From a bacterium (GTDB taxonomy: Bacteria; AUK180): a stretch of 18,942 bases of DNA. The translations under genes and the position numbers were made by a program. The notes beneath the pieces are model-generated. The model was not told where the DNA came from, did not search any database, and saw only the letters and a program-made list of their open reading frames with translations. The stretch spans positions 1 through 18,942 of the forward strand of contig JAGGYO010000291.1 in NCBI GenBank assembly GCA_021162505.1. Direction: 5' to 3'. Of the stretch, positions 13,765 through 18,942 are shown piece by piece; the stretch's first letter is position 1, and every line of letters starts with the position of its first letter.

Positions 13765-13796
13765 AATGGTGCTGAAAAACAAATTTCAACACCATT
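13757..13796 (-). terminator. Rho-independent terminator of the RRM gene
   Basis: Read on the minus strand, AATGGTGTTGAAA pairs with TTTCAGCACCATT (13 bp, one mismatch; plus-strand hairpin 13765-13796), followed by eight Ts (plus-strand A run 13759-13766). It lies about 90 bases past the RRM stop, so the mRNA has a long 3' tail. Confidence 0.85.
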
Positions 13797-13887
13797 AAAT
13801 TGCATGCCTATAACCTCTGACTACTTATAGCAGTCGCGAAGTTAAAGATAACTAAGTTTTAAATATATCAAATATTAAAACGAAAAA

Positions 13888-14127
13888 TTAATCTCTTCTT
13901 GGCCTTGCTTCGTCAATTCTCAAAGCTCTTCCCTGAAAATCTTTGCCGTTCAACTCGTCTTTAGCTTTTTCAGCTTCTTCTGGAGTTGACATTTCAACAA
14001 ATCCGAACCCTTTTCTTGGTATGACAACTACATCTTTGACAGTACCAAATTGTGCGAAAAGTTCACTCAAATCATCTTGAGTTGCATCGTAGTTCAAGTT
14101 TCCAACATAAAGTTTGCTTCCTTGCAT
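13888..14127 (-). CDS. Small RRM-type RNA-binding protein
   Basis: A 79-residue single RNA-recognition motif protein, the type called Rbp in cyanobacteria and found in several other diderm groups, where it is thought to act on mRNA, sometimes in cold response. RNP2 is LYVGNL at residues 6-11 and RNP1 is KGFGFVEM at 39-46, both with the aromatic RNA-contact residues (Tyr7, Phe41, Phe43). The domain covers nearly the whole protein, ending in a short basic tail 'EARPRRD'. ATG 14127 is chosen over an upstream in-frame start at 14208 because AAAGGAGG lies 6 bases before it and the longer form adds unrelated sequence transcribed from the leader. It is a single-gene unit with its own promoter, structured leader and terminator. 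Confidence 0.94.
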   Translation of the reverse strand: MQGSKLYVGNLNYDATQDDLSELFAQFGTVKDVVVIPRKGFGFVEMSTPEEAEKAKDELNGKDFQGRALRIDEARPRRD

Positions 14128-14145
14128 TAAATCCTCCTTTAAACC

Positions 14146-14195
14146 TGTGTTTCTGAGAACAAAAAAAGTAAATTTTTCTAAGTTCCTTAAACACA
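14146..14195 (-). promoter_or_regulatory. Possible regulatory hairpin in the RRM 5' leader
   Basis: In the leader of about 89 bases, TGTGTTT can pair with AAACACA (plus 14189-14195 and 14146-14152), and inside it GAAC can pair with GTTC (plus 14182-14185 and 14157-14160). The stem ends just before the AAAGGAGG site, so folding could affect translation. Inference only. Confidence 0.35.
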
Positions 14196-14222
14196 AGAAA
14201 GCTTTCAATTAAATAACAAAGC

Positions 14223-14251
14223 ATTATAACATAAAAATAGAATTAAATCAA
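14223..14251 (-). promoter_or_regulatory. Promoter of the RRM gene
   Basis: On the minus strand, TTGATT (plus 14246-14251), a 17-base spacer and TATAAT (plus 14223-14228) preceded by TGT. Expected start near 14216. Confidence 0.8.
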
Positions 14252-14385
14252 GTAAAAATAAATTGTATGACATATTCATATTTCCTTTTATTAAAAATCC
14301 CCCTGATAGCTTGATCAAATTAAGGGAAATTAAATATAATAATATACAAAATATTTGGGAATATAGTGGAAAAAGGATCACAGTA

Positions 14386-14405
14386 AAATATTTTTAAAAA
14401 TATTT
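14386..14405. repeat. Perfect 20-bp AT palindrome upstream of the nfeD promoter
   Basis: AAATATTTTT followed by its exact complement AAAAATATTT, ending 11 bases before the -35 box. It could be an UP-like element or a regulator site; chance is quite possible in DNA this AT-rich. Confidence 0.4.
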
Positions 14406-14416
14406 GCAAAAAACTA

Positions 14417-14444
14417 TTGACTTTTTTTATATTATTGTTAGAAT
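14417..14444 (+). promoter_or_regulatory. Promoter of the NfeD-SPFH operon
   Basis: TTGACT at 14417-14422, a 16-base spacer and TAGAAT at 14439-14444 preceded by TGT. Start near 14451, which would leave a very short leader carrying AGGAG at 14453-14457. Confidence 0.6.
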
Positions 14445-14463
14445 GTAAATATAGGAGTTGTTT

Positions 14464-14904
14464 ATGAAACTTGAATATTGGTTGGTGTGGACAATTTTAG
14501 CCGTAGTATTTTTACTGTTTGAAATGTTAACAGCAGGATTTTTTGCATTTTGGTTTGGTATAGGTGCTTTAATAGCTTTAATAACCTATTTCTTACATGT
14601 TCCAATTATGTGGCAATGGGTGACTTTTATTGTATTTTCATCCGTTGGAGCAATATTCTCCAGAAAATTTGCAAATAAAATATCAAAAAAAGTCCCGGAA
14701 TTTCTTGCTAATGAGGATGTATTGAACCATGAAGGTAAAGTCGTTGACGAATTGAAAGAGAAAGAAAATACTGTTATGGGCAAATTCAAAGGAGAACTAT
14801 GGAGATGTGTGCCTGAAGATGATATTGAACTGAAACTTGGTGATAGAATAAAACCGATCAAAATAGATGGAACTCATCTGATCGTAAAAAGAATAGAGAA
14901 CTAA
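14464..14904 (+). CDS. NfeD-like short membrane protein
   Basis: A 146-residue protein with three hydrophobic segments (about residues 5-25, 26-46 and 50-68, the first two nearly adjoining) followed by a soluble C-terminal beta-barrel (OB-fold) from about residue 88, 'NHEGKVVDELKEKENTVMG' to 'GDRIKPIKIDGTHLIVKRI'. This is the short form of NfeD, lacking the N-terminal ClpP-like protease domain. Such proteins are nearly always encoded beside SPFH/stomatin genes and are thought to form a membrane complex with them. ATG 14464 is used rather than TTG 14458 because AGGAG at 14453-14457 then has 6-base spacing. The SPFH gene starts 12 bases after its stop. Confidence 0.88.
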   Translation: MKLEYWLVWTILAVVFLLFEMLTAGFFAFWFGIGALIALITYFLHVPIMWQWVTFIVFSSVGAIFSRKFANKISKKVPEFLANEDVLNHEGKVVDELKEKENTVMGKFKGELWRCVPEDDIELKLGDRIKPIKIDGTHLIVKRIEN

Positions 14905-14916
14905 AGGAGGTTTTTT

Positions 14917-15834
14917 ATGAATGTAGTACTCTTGGTAGTTATTGTTGTTTTTGTATTAATCCTATTTGGCAATATGGTCAAAATAGTCAGACCTTATCAA
15001 AAGGGAGTATTAGAGCGCTTGGGAAAATACCAGGTAACATTGAATAGCGGAATAAATCTGGTCATTCCCTTTTTTGATAAACTTCGCTATGTTGATATTC
15101 GCGAAAGGGTTGTAGATGTTCCCCCGCAAGATGTTATTACAAAGGATAATGTTGTTGTGACCGTTGACGCGGTTATTTTTTATCAGGTAATGGATCCTCC
15201 GAAATCCATTTACAATATTAGAAATTTTAATTATGCAATTTCGAAATTGGCACAAACAAATCTTAGAAATCTCATAGGAACCTTGGCATTGGATGAATCT
15301 CTGACTTCAAGGGAAACCATTAATACTGATCTTAGAATGATACTTGATGAAGCCACAGATATATGGGGTGTTAAGGTAAAAAGGGTTGAACTGCAAAGGA
15401 TTGAACCGCCCGCTGATGTTACCGAGGCGATGCATAGGCAAATGAAAGCAGAAAGAGATAGAAGAGCGATAATTTTAGAGGCAGAAGGCCAAAGGCAAGC
15501 AGCTATTGAAAAAGCCACAGGTGAAAGACAGGCAGATATTTTACAAGCAGAAGGTCAAGGCAAGGCCATCCAAATTGTAGCAGATGCAAATAAATACCAG
15601 AAGATCGCGTTGGCAACAGGTGAATCCGAGGCGGTTGAAAGAGTATATAAAGCCATTCACAACGGTAATCCTACAAAGGACCTTATAGCCATAAAATATT
15701 TGGAAACATTAGAAAAACTTGCTGATGGTAAAGCAACAAAAATGATCGTACCGTTTGAATCATCAGGTATTTTGGGAAGTTTGGCACAAATAAAGGAAAT
15801 ATTTGAGAAAGATACTAAAACTGATATTGAATAA
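14917..15834 (+). CDS. SPFH/Band 7 (stomatin/paraslipin-like) membrane scaffold protein
   Basis: A 305-residue protein with an N-terminal membrane anchor (residues 2-21) followed by an SPFH domain from about residue 25 ('RPYQKGVLERLGKY', 'PFFDKLRYVDIRERVVDVPPQDVITKDNV', 'VDAVIFYQV'). From about 180 there is a long Ala/Glu/Gln-rich helix with repeated 'AEGQ' and 'GERQA' units, the oligomerising coiled coil. These proteins build ring-like scaffolds in the membrane and affect membrane-protein turnover and order. Length and plan match bacterial slipins such as QmcA. ATG 14917 has AAAGGAGG 7 bases upstream. The partner is the upstream NfeD-like protein, in the same operon. Confidence 0.95.
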   Translation: MNVVLLVVIVVFVLILFGNMVKIVRPYQKGVLERLGKYQVTLNSGINLVIPFFDKLRYVDIRERVVDVPPQDVITKDNVVVTVDAVIFYQVMDPPKSIYNIRNFNYAISKLAQTNLRNLIGTLALDESLTSRETINTDLRMILDEATDIWGVKVKRVELQRIEPPADVTEAMHRQMKAERDRRAIILEAEGQRQAAIEKATGERQADILQAEGQGKAIQIVADANKYQKIALATGESEAVERVYKAIHNGNPTKDLIAIKYLETLEKLADGKATKMIVPFESSGILGSLAQIKEIFEKDTKTDIE

Positions 15835-15900
15835 ATGATTTAGTTCAATTTTTATTGCGAATTAAACATATTAGACGAAATTCAAGATTTTTAATGATAT

Positions 15901-16593
15901 TTAGTTATTAATTGAAAACTCGAAGATGGCATTGCAATGGGCTATTATTGGATCAATTAATGGCAGATCAATATTGGCATTCTTTAATAAAATAGGCAAT
16001 TCAGTACAGCCCAATAATATCTTTTCTGCTTTATTGTAAAGCATCCTTTGTATTATTTTAATAAGTTTTTCTTCATCATTTTTTTTAATTATTCCTTTTA
16101 TTAGTTTTTTAAATATAAGTTCATTTACAAGGTTTATATCAATGGGTGAAGGCTTAATTGTATGAATTTCATATTTTAAGAGGTGTTTTGCTATGAAATC
16201 CTCTTCCATTGTGATCTTTGTTCCCAATATTCCCAGAGTTTTAGTATTATCTCTTAAAAGCACATTCAAAAGAACATCCAAAAAGCTTAGAAAAGGAAGT
16301 TCTATCTCGGACAATATTTTATTATGAAGTTTATGTAATGTAATGGAAGGAATTACAAAAAAATCTGCTCCTGCATCTTTTAATTTCTCGCTGCTGATTT
16401 TTATTATTTTAAATATTTCATCCCATTTATTATCATTTTGTAAGTGGAATATCTCCTCAAAATTCAAGTTATAGATTATGCAGGGGCAGGATGTCTTGTC
16501 ATTAAAATGCTCATTGTATAAAATGTTTAGTTGTTCATAATATTTTATAGTTGAATAATAACTTACCCCACCTAATATCCCAATAGTTCTCAT
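15901..16593 (-). CDS. Aspartate/glutamate racemase-family protein with Ser in place of the first catalytic Cys
   Basis: A 230-residue protein of the Asp/Glu/hydantoin racemase superfamily, closest in pattern to the YgeA-like branch ('IGILGGVSYYSTIKYYEQLN', 'KWDEIFKII', 'GILGTKITMEEDF', 'LLGCTELPILL'). Typical members use two cysteines, one for each face of the substrate. Here the second is present, Cys196 in 'GCTELP', but the first, normally in a 'CNTMH' motif, reads 'PSITLH' with Ser83, and the Asn after it is Ile85. The codon is TCC. I recall a Thr/Cys variant in E. coli pathogens (L-DER) with one-sided activity, so this may be stereospecific or have another reaction. There is no ribosome-binding site and TATAAT sits 5 bases before the ATG, so the mRNA may be leaderless. 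It is divergent from glnA. Confidence 0.85.
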   Translation of the reverse strand: MRTIGILGGVSYYSTIKYYEQLNILYNEHFNDKTSCPCIIYNLNFEEIFHLQNDNKWDEIFKIIKISSEKLKDAGADFFVIPSITLHKLHNKILSEIELPFLSFLDVLLNVLLRDNTKTLGILGTKITMEEDFIAKHLLKYEIHTIKPSPIDINLVNELIFKKLIKGIIKKNDEEKLIKIIQRMLYNKAEKILLGCTELPILLKNANIDLPLIDPIIAHCNAIFEFSINN

Positions 16594-16598
16594 ACATC

Positions 16599-16604
16599 AT
16601 TATA
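16599..16604 (-). promoter_or_regulatory. -10 box of the racemase gene, leaderless arrangement
   Basis: On the minus strand a perfect TATAAT preceded by TGT (extended -10), with 5 bases before the ATG at 16593. The -35 region is only T-rich. Transcription should begin at or within a base or two of the start codon. Inferred. Confidence 0.5.
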
Positions 16605-16628
16605 ACATATTTTATATTTTTAAAAAAC

Positions 16629-16657
16629 TTTATTTTTATTCAATATTTTGATAAAAT
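16629..16657 (+). promoter_or_regulatory. Promoter of glnA
   Basis: TTTATT at 16629-16634, a 17-base spacer and TAAAAT at 16652-16657, preceded by TGA (extended -10). The -35 is weak. It lies within 35 bases of the divergent racemase -10, so one regulator could affect both. Confidence 0.5.
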
Positions 16658-16677
16658 ATAAGAAATATGGAGGTTAT

Positions 16678-18003
16678 ATGAAAAAGGAAGATATTCTAAA
16701 ACTCATTAAAAGTAAAAAGATCAAGTTCATCAGAATGCTTTTCACAGACATTACAGGTGCACCGAAGAATGTGGAGATACCAGTATCTCAGATAAATAAA
16801 GCATTGAATGGGGAAATTGCTTTTGACGGTTCGTCAATAGAGGGTTTTGCCAGAATTGAGGAATCGGATATGCTTCTTTGTCCTGATCTTGATACATTTG
16901 CCATAGTACCTTGGAACAAAAACAGTGATGTTGCCCAATTTATATGTGATGTGAAAAAAATGGATAGAACGCCCTTTGAGGGCTCACCAAGATACTTATT
17001 AAAAAGAATAATGGATAATGTAAAAAAAACCCATAAATATATTATGAAAGCCGGTCCAGAGGTGGAATTTTTTCTTTTTAAAAAAAATGGAAATAATGAG
17101 GAGAATACTACCGTATTACATGATAAAGCGGGTTATTTTGATCTGTTACAAGTTGACAAAGGGGAAAAAGTTCGAGAGGATATTGTTCTTAATCTCGAAC
17201 AATTGGGATTCGAAGTGGAAGCTGCTCATCATGAGGTCGCTCCGGGGCAACACGAGATCGATTTTAAATTTGATAATATTTTAAAGACAGCAGATAATGT
17301 AATTACTTTTAAGATCGCTACAAAGACCATTGCTTTGTTTTACGATCTTCATGCATCATTTTTACCAAAGCCCGTGAAAGGAATAAACGGTTCGGGGATG
17401 CACTGTAACCTTTCTCTTTTTAGCGGTAAAAAGAATATCTTCTATTCACCCAAGAATAAATATGAACTTTCCAAGGAAGCTCTTTATTTTATCGGAGGTA
17501 TATTAAAACATGCCAGAGCCATTTCATTCATTACTAATCCTATAATTAATTCATATAAAAGATTGGTCCCAGGTTATGAAGCACCTGTTTATCTTAGCTG
17601 GGCAACGAGAAATAGATCCACACTAATCAGGATCCCTGCTACAAGGGGACTTGGTACCAGAGTAGAGTTCAGATCTCCTGATCCTTCTGCAAATCCATAT
17701 CTTGCTTTTACCGTATTACTTGCCGCCGGAATGGACGGTATAAAGAACAAGATCGATCCCGGTGATCCAATAAATGAAAATATATACGAACTTACCGAAA
17801 AAGAAAGGAAAAGAAGAAAGGTAAAGACATTGCCGGGGGATTTAAAGGAAGCAATGAGCGAATTCAATAAAGATAAAATATTAAAAGATGCTCTGGGACC
17901 ATTTATGGTTGAAAAATTAAACGAAATAAAGAGAAAAGAGCTTGAAGAATTCTCCATTCATGTCACAGATTGGGAAATAGAAAAGTATTTTGATATTTAT
18001 TAA
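16678..18003 (+). CDS. glnA: Glutamine synthetase, type I-alpha
   Basis: A 441-residue glutamine synthetase that makes glutamine from glutamate, ammonia and ATP; it works as a dodecamer in the cytosol. Signatures: N-terminal 'IRMLFTDITGAPKNVEIP', 'EIAFDGSSIEGFARIEESD', metal/substrate residues in 'AGPEVEFFLF' and 'AAHHEVAPGQHEID' (182-195), the ATP/glutamate motif 'NGSGMHCN' (237-244), 'NPIINSYKRLVPGYEAPV' and 'RVEFRSPDPSANPY' (328-341). The length, without the 25-residue insert and adenylylation loop of GSI-beta, places it with the Firmicutes/Thermotoga GSI-alpha type, which is usually controlled by feedback and by GlnR-like factors rather than adenylylation. ATG 16678 is used rather than TTG 16648, which lies in the promoter; GGAGG is at 16669-16673, 4 bases upstream. 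It stands alone, with no GlnB or GlnR gene nearby. Confidence 0.97.
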   Translation: MKKEDILKLIKSKKIKFIRMLFTDITGAPKNVEIPVSQINKALNGEIAFDGSSIEGFARIEESDMLLCPDLDTFAIVPWNKNSDVAQFICDVKKMDRTPFEGSPRYLLKRIMDNVKKTHKYIMKAGPEVEFFLFKKNGNNEENTTVLHDKAGYFDLLQVDKGEKVREDIVLNLEQLGFEVEAAHHEVAPGQHEIDFKFDNILKTADNVITFKIATKTIALFYDLHASFLPKPVKGINGSGMHCNLSLFSGKKNIFYSPKNKYELSKEALYFIGGILKHARAISFITNPIINSYKRLVPGYEAPVYLSWATRNRSTLIRIPATRGLGTRVEFRSPDPSANPYLAFTVLLAAGMDGIKNKIDPGDPINENIYELTEKERKRRKVKTLPGDLKEAMSEFNKDKILKDALGPFMVEKLNEIKRKELEEFSIHVTDWEIEKYFDIY

Positions 18004-18102
18004 TGGTGTCAGGTTGCGACTTTGAGACTTTCAGCTAATAATAAGGAGTGAAATCTGCCGAGACCTAGAAGAATTGAAGTAAAGACCGCTTCTTGTCTCT
18101 AA
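18004..18102 (+). pseudogene. Remnant 5' end of a REP-associated tyrosine transposase
   Basis: After the glnA stop, 'TGGTGTCAGGTTGCGACTTT' (18004-18023) resembles the flanks often found beside RAYT/Y1 transposase genes. Next comes AAGGAG (18043-18048) and, 6 bases on, CTG CCG AGA CCT AGA AGA ATT GAA, encoding xPRPRRIE. This is the typical first stretch of Y1 transposases ('M-A/P-R-P-x-R-I-E'), but with CTG where ATG is expected. The frame ends at TAA 18100-18102 after seven unrelated codons. The rest of the transposase, including the HUH motif, is absent. The assignment rests on a short N-terminal match and family knowledge. Confidence 0.45.
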
Positions 18103-18407
18103 CGGGGGATAGAGGTTGTGTAACAGGCGTAAACGAATTATATTATTACCTAAATAGTTGTTTGGGAATAAATGTTACTGTGAGCACACAAAAATTTTGT
18201 AGCACAATAGATAAAGGAGATATCATACAAGTAAATTTTTTAAATAGTAATGAAAATGAATATGGTCATTCAGTTTTTGTTGATAGTGTATTAACCAATG
18301 ATTATTTTGTTAGGTATCATTCAGAAAATAAAAAGGGAAATTTTTCTATACTATTTGATAATCCTGGTTTTCATAATAGATTCATCTATCTTCCTGATTC
18401 ACCATAA
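18093..18407 (+). pseudogene. C-terminal fragment of an Amidase_6-type protein
   Basis: An open frame from about 18078 to TAA 18405-18407, with no credible start codon or ribosome-binding site. From about residue 14 ('NELYYYLNSCLG') it matches the second half of putative amidase domains (PF12671, Amidase_6): 'IDKGDIIQVNF', 'YGHSVFVDSV' with the domain's His, and 'YFVRYHSENKKGN'. The first half, including the catalytic Cys motif (usually 'GGDCTNFVSQ'), and any signal peptide are missing. The leftmost residues ('LSLTGDRGCVTG') probably come from the transposase-side debris. It is best read as a truncated, non-functional gene left by a rearrangement. Confidence 0.6.
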
Positions 18408-18471
18408 AATATATTAACTTTTGTTATATTTTCAACAAAAAGGCGAAAAAGGCGAGGAGTGTCCCTAAAAT

Positions 18472-18500
18472 TTGACAAAAAATGAAAAATATATTATAAT
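18472..18500 (+). promoter_or_regulatory. Perfect-consensus promoter of the AbiEi-like gene
   Basis: TTGACA at 18472-18477, 17 bases, TATAAT at 18495-18500. Start near 18507. Such a strong promoter is usual where the product represses itself. Confidence 0.85.
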
Positions 18501-18511
18501 CAGGTAGAAAT

Positions 18512-18550
18512 ATGAGTAAGTGGACAAAAAATGTCTACTTACCAGTATAG
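18512..18550 (+). promoter_or_regulatory. Operator-like palindrome and 12-codon leader ORF
   Basis: GTAAGTGGACA (18516-18526) and TGTCTACTTAC (18532-18542) form an 11-bp inverted repeat (one G-T) around five As, just downstream of the expected transcription start. This is a good place for autorepression by the following antitoxin. The same bases fall in a short frame, ATG 18512 to TAG 18548-18550 (12 codons), with AGGT upstream at 18502-18505, ending 7 bases before the AbiEi ATG. Function of either is inferred. Confidence 0.5.
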
Positions 18551-18557
18551 ATATATT

Positions 18558-18942
18558 ATGAAAAAAGTATTAGATGAACTTCAATCACAAGGAATTTACA
18601 CCTTTTCAAGGGAGTATATTAAAGATAAACTCAATATTTCAGAAATTGCTTTGAAAAAAGCATTGCAAAGATATGAGAGAAAAGGTCGAATATTGAGAAT
18701 AAGAAGAAAATTTTACATTATTATTCCCCTTGAGTATAAGAGTGCTGGAATATTACCGCCATTTTGGTTCATTAACGATTTAATGAAGTATCTTAATGTT
18801 CAATATTATGTAGGACTTGTAAGTGCTGCTGGTATAAATGGAGCTTCTCATCAGCAACCTCAAAAGTTACAGGTCATAGTTAATAAACAATTAAGTTCTA
18901 TTAAAATAAAGCAATTACAAATTGATTTCATCACAAAAAAAG
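18558..18942 (+). CDS. AbiEi-type antitoxin / transcriptional regulator, 5' part only
   Basis: The frame opens at ATG 18558 and runs off the right end, so about 128 residues are seen. The first 65 or so form a winged helix ('LDELQSQGIYTFSREYIKDK', 'SEIALKKALQRYERKGRILR') ending in 'RKFYIIIPLEYKSAGILPP'. Then comes the AbiEi domain signature 'YYVGLVSAAGINGASHQQPQ' and the start of its beta-rich part ('LQVIVNKQLSSIKIKQLQI'). AbiEi is the antitoxin of the AbiE type IV toxin-antitoxin and phage-abortive system; it represses its operon by binding inverted repeats and counters AbiEii, a nucleotidyltransferase toxin that should lie next, outside the window. There is no Shine-Dalgarno site before this ATG, which may depend on the leader ORF. 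Confidence 0.85.
   Translation, partial: MKKVLDELQSQGIYTFSREYIKDKLNISEIALKKALQRYERKGRILRIRRKFYIIIPLEYKSAGILPPFWFINDLMKYLNVQYYVGLVSAAGINGASHQQPQKLQVIVNKQLSSIKIKQLQIDFITKK

Noticed and set aside
14128..14208. Longer form of the RRM protein starting at 14208
   Set aside because: The added 27 residues are the translation of the leader, unlike any RRM protein, and the AAAGGAGG site clearly selects ATG 14127.

Overview
The window is an AT-rich stretch of bacterial chromosome. Shine-Dalgarno sites are strong, and many promoters are close to the sigma-70 consensus, often with an extended -10 TGn. A TonB-like protein with a single membrane anchor points to a diderm. A clostridial/Thermotoga-type small ferredoxin, a short GSI-alpha glutamine synthetase and a cyclic-2,3-diphosphoglycerate-synthetase-like protein suggest an anaerobe. 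I cannot place it to phylum from sequence alone; Cloacimonadota or another uncultured diderm lineage would fit, but this is a guess.

Layout. 1-1942: the 3' end of a DUF364 gene, then a two-gene operon (cDPG-synthetase-like protein plus ferredoxin) closed by a clear intrinsic terminator. 1952-2163: tRNA-Pro(UGG) and tRNA-Arg(UCG) behind their own promoter. 2164-2640: a gene-free mosaic of short dispersed repeats and hairpins lying directly 3' of the tRNAs. 2641-8570: a type III restriction-modification island, mod - fic - (possible 67-residue ORF) - res. 8608-11688: a consensus promoter driving a nitrilase-superfamily hydrolase, a lone malonate-decarboxylase alpha-subunit (MdcA-like) transferase and a divergent-PAP2 membrane protein, all tightly coupled. 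11719-12349: an isoprenylcysteine-methyltransferase-like membrane protein that looks leaderless. 12350-12609: more of the same repeats. 12610-13378: a TonB-like protein with an odd leader. 13379-13764: repeat-rich, gene-free. 13757-14251 (minus): a small RRM RNA-binding protein with promoter, structured 5' leader and terminator. 14417-15834: an NfeD-like/SPFH (stomatin) pair. 15901-16604 (minus): an Asp/Glu-racemase-family protein with one catalytic Cys replaced by Ser, divergent from glnA (16678-18003). 18004-18407: debris, namely the start of a REP-associated tyrosine transposase and a truncated amidase. 18472-18942: promoter, operator-like palindrome and first part of an AbiEi-type antitoxin gene that runs off the right end.

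How the parts fit. Housekeeping and accessory DNA alternate. The mod-fic-res island next to tRNAs and the AbiE-type toxin-antitoxin start next to transposase debris are the two defence-like loci. Nitrogen and amino-acid functions (glnA, racemase, nitrilase) are nearby but in separate units. The points most worth a second look are the Fic protein and small ORF inside the type III R-M operon, the stand-alone MdcA coupled to a nitrilase, the Ser83/Cys196 racemase, the TonB leader, and the two hairpins inserted in dispersed repeats with flanking duplications.
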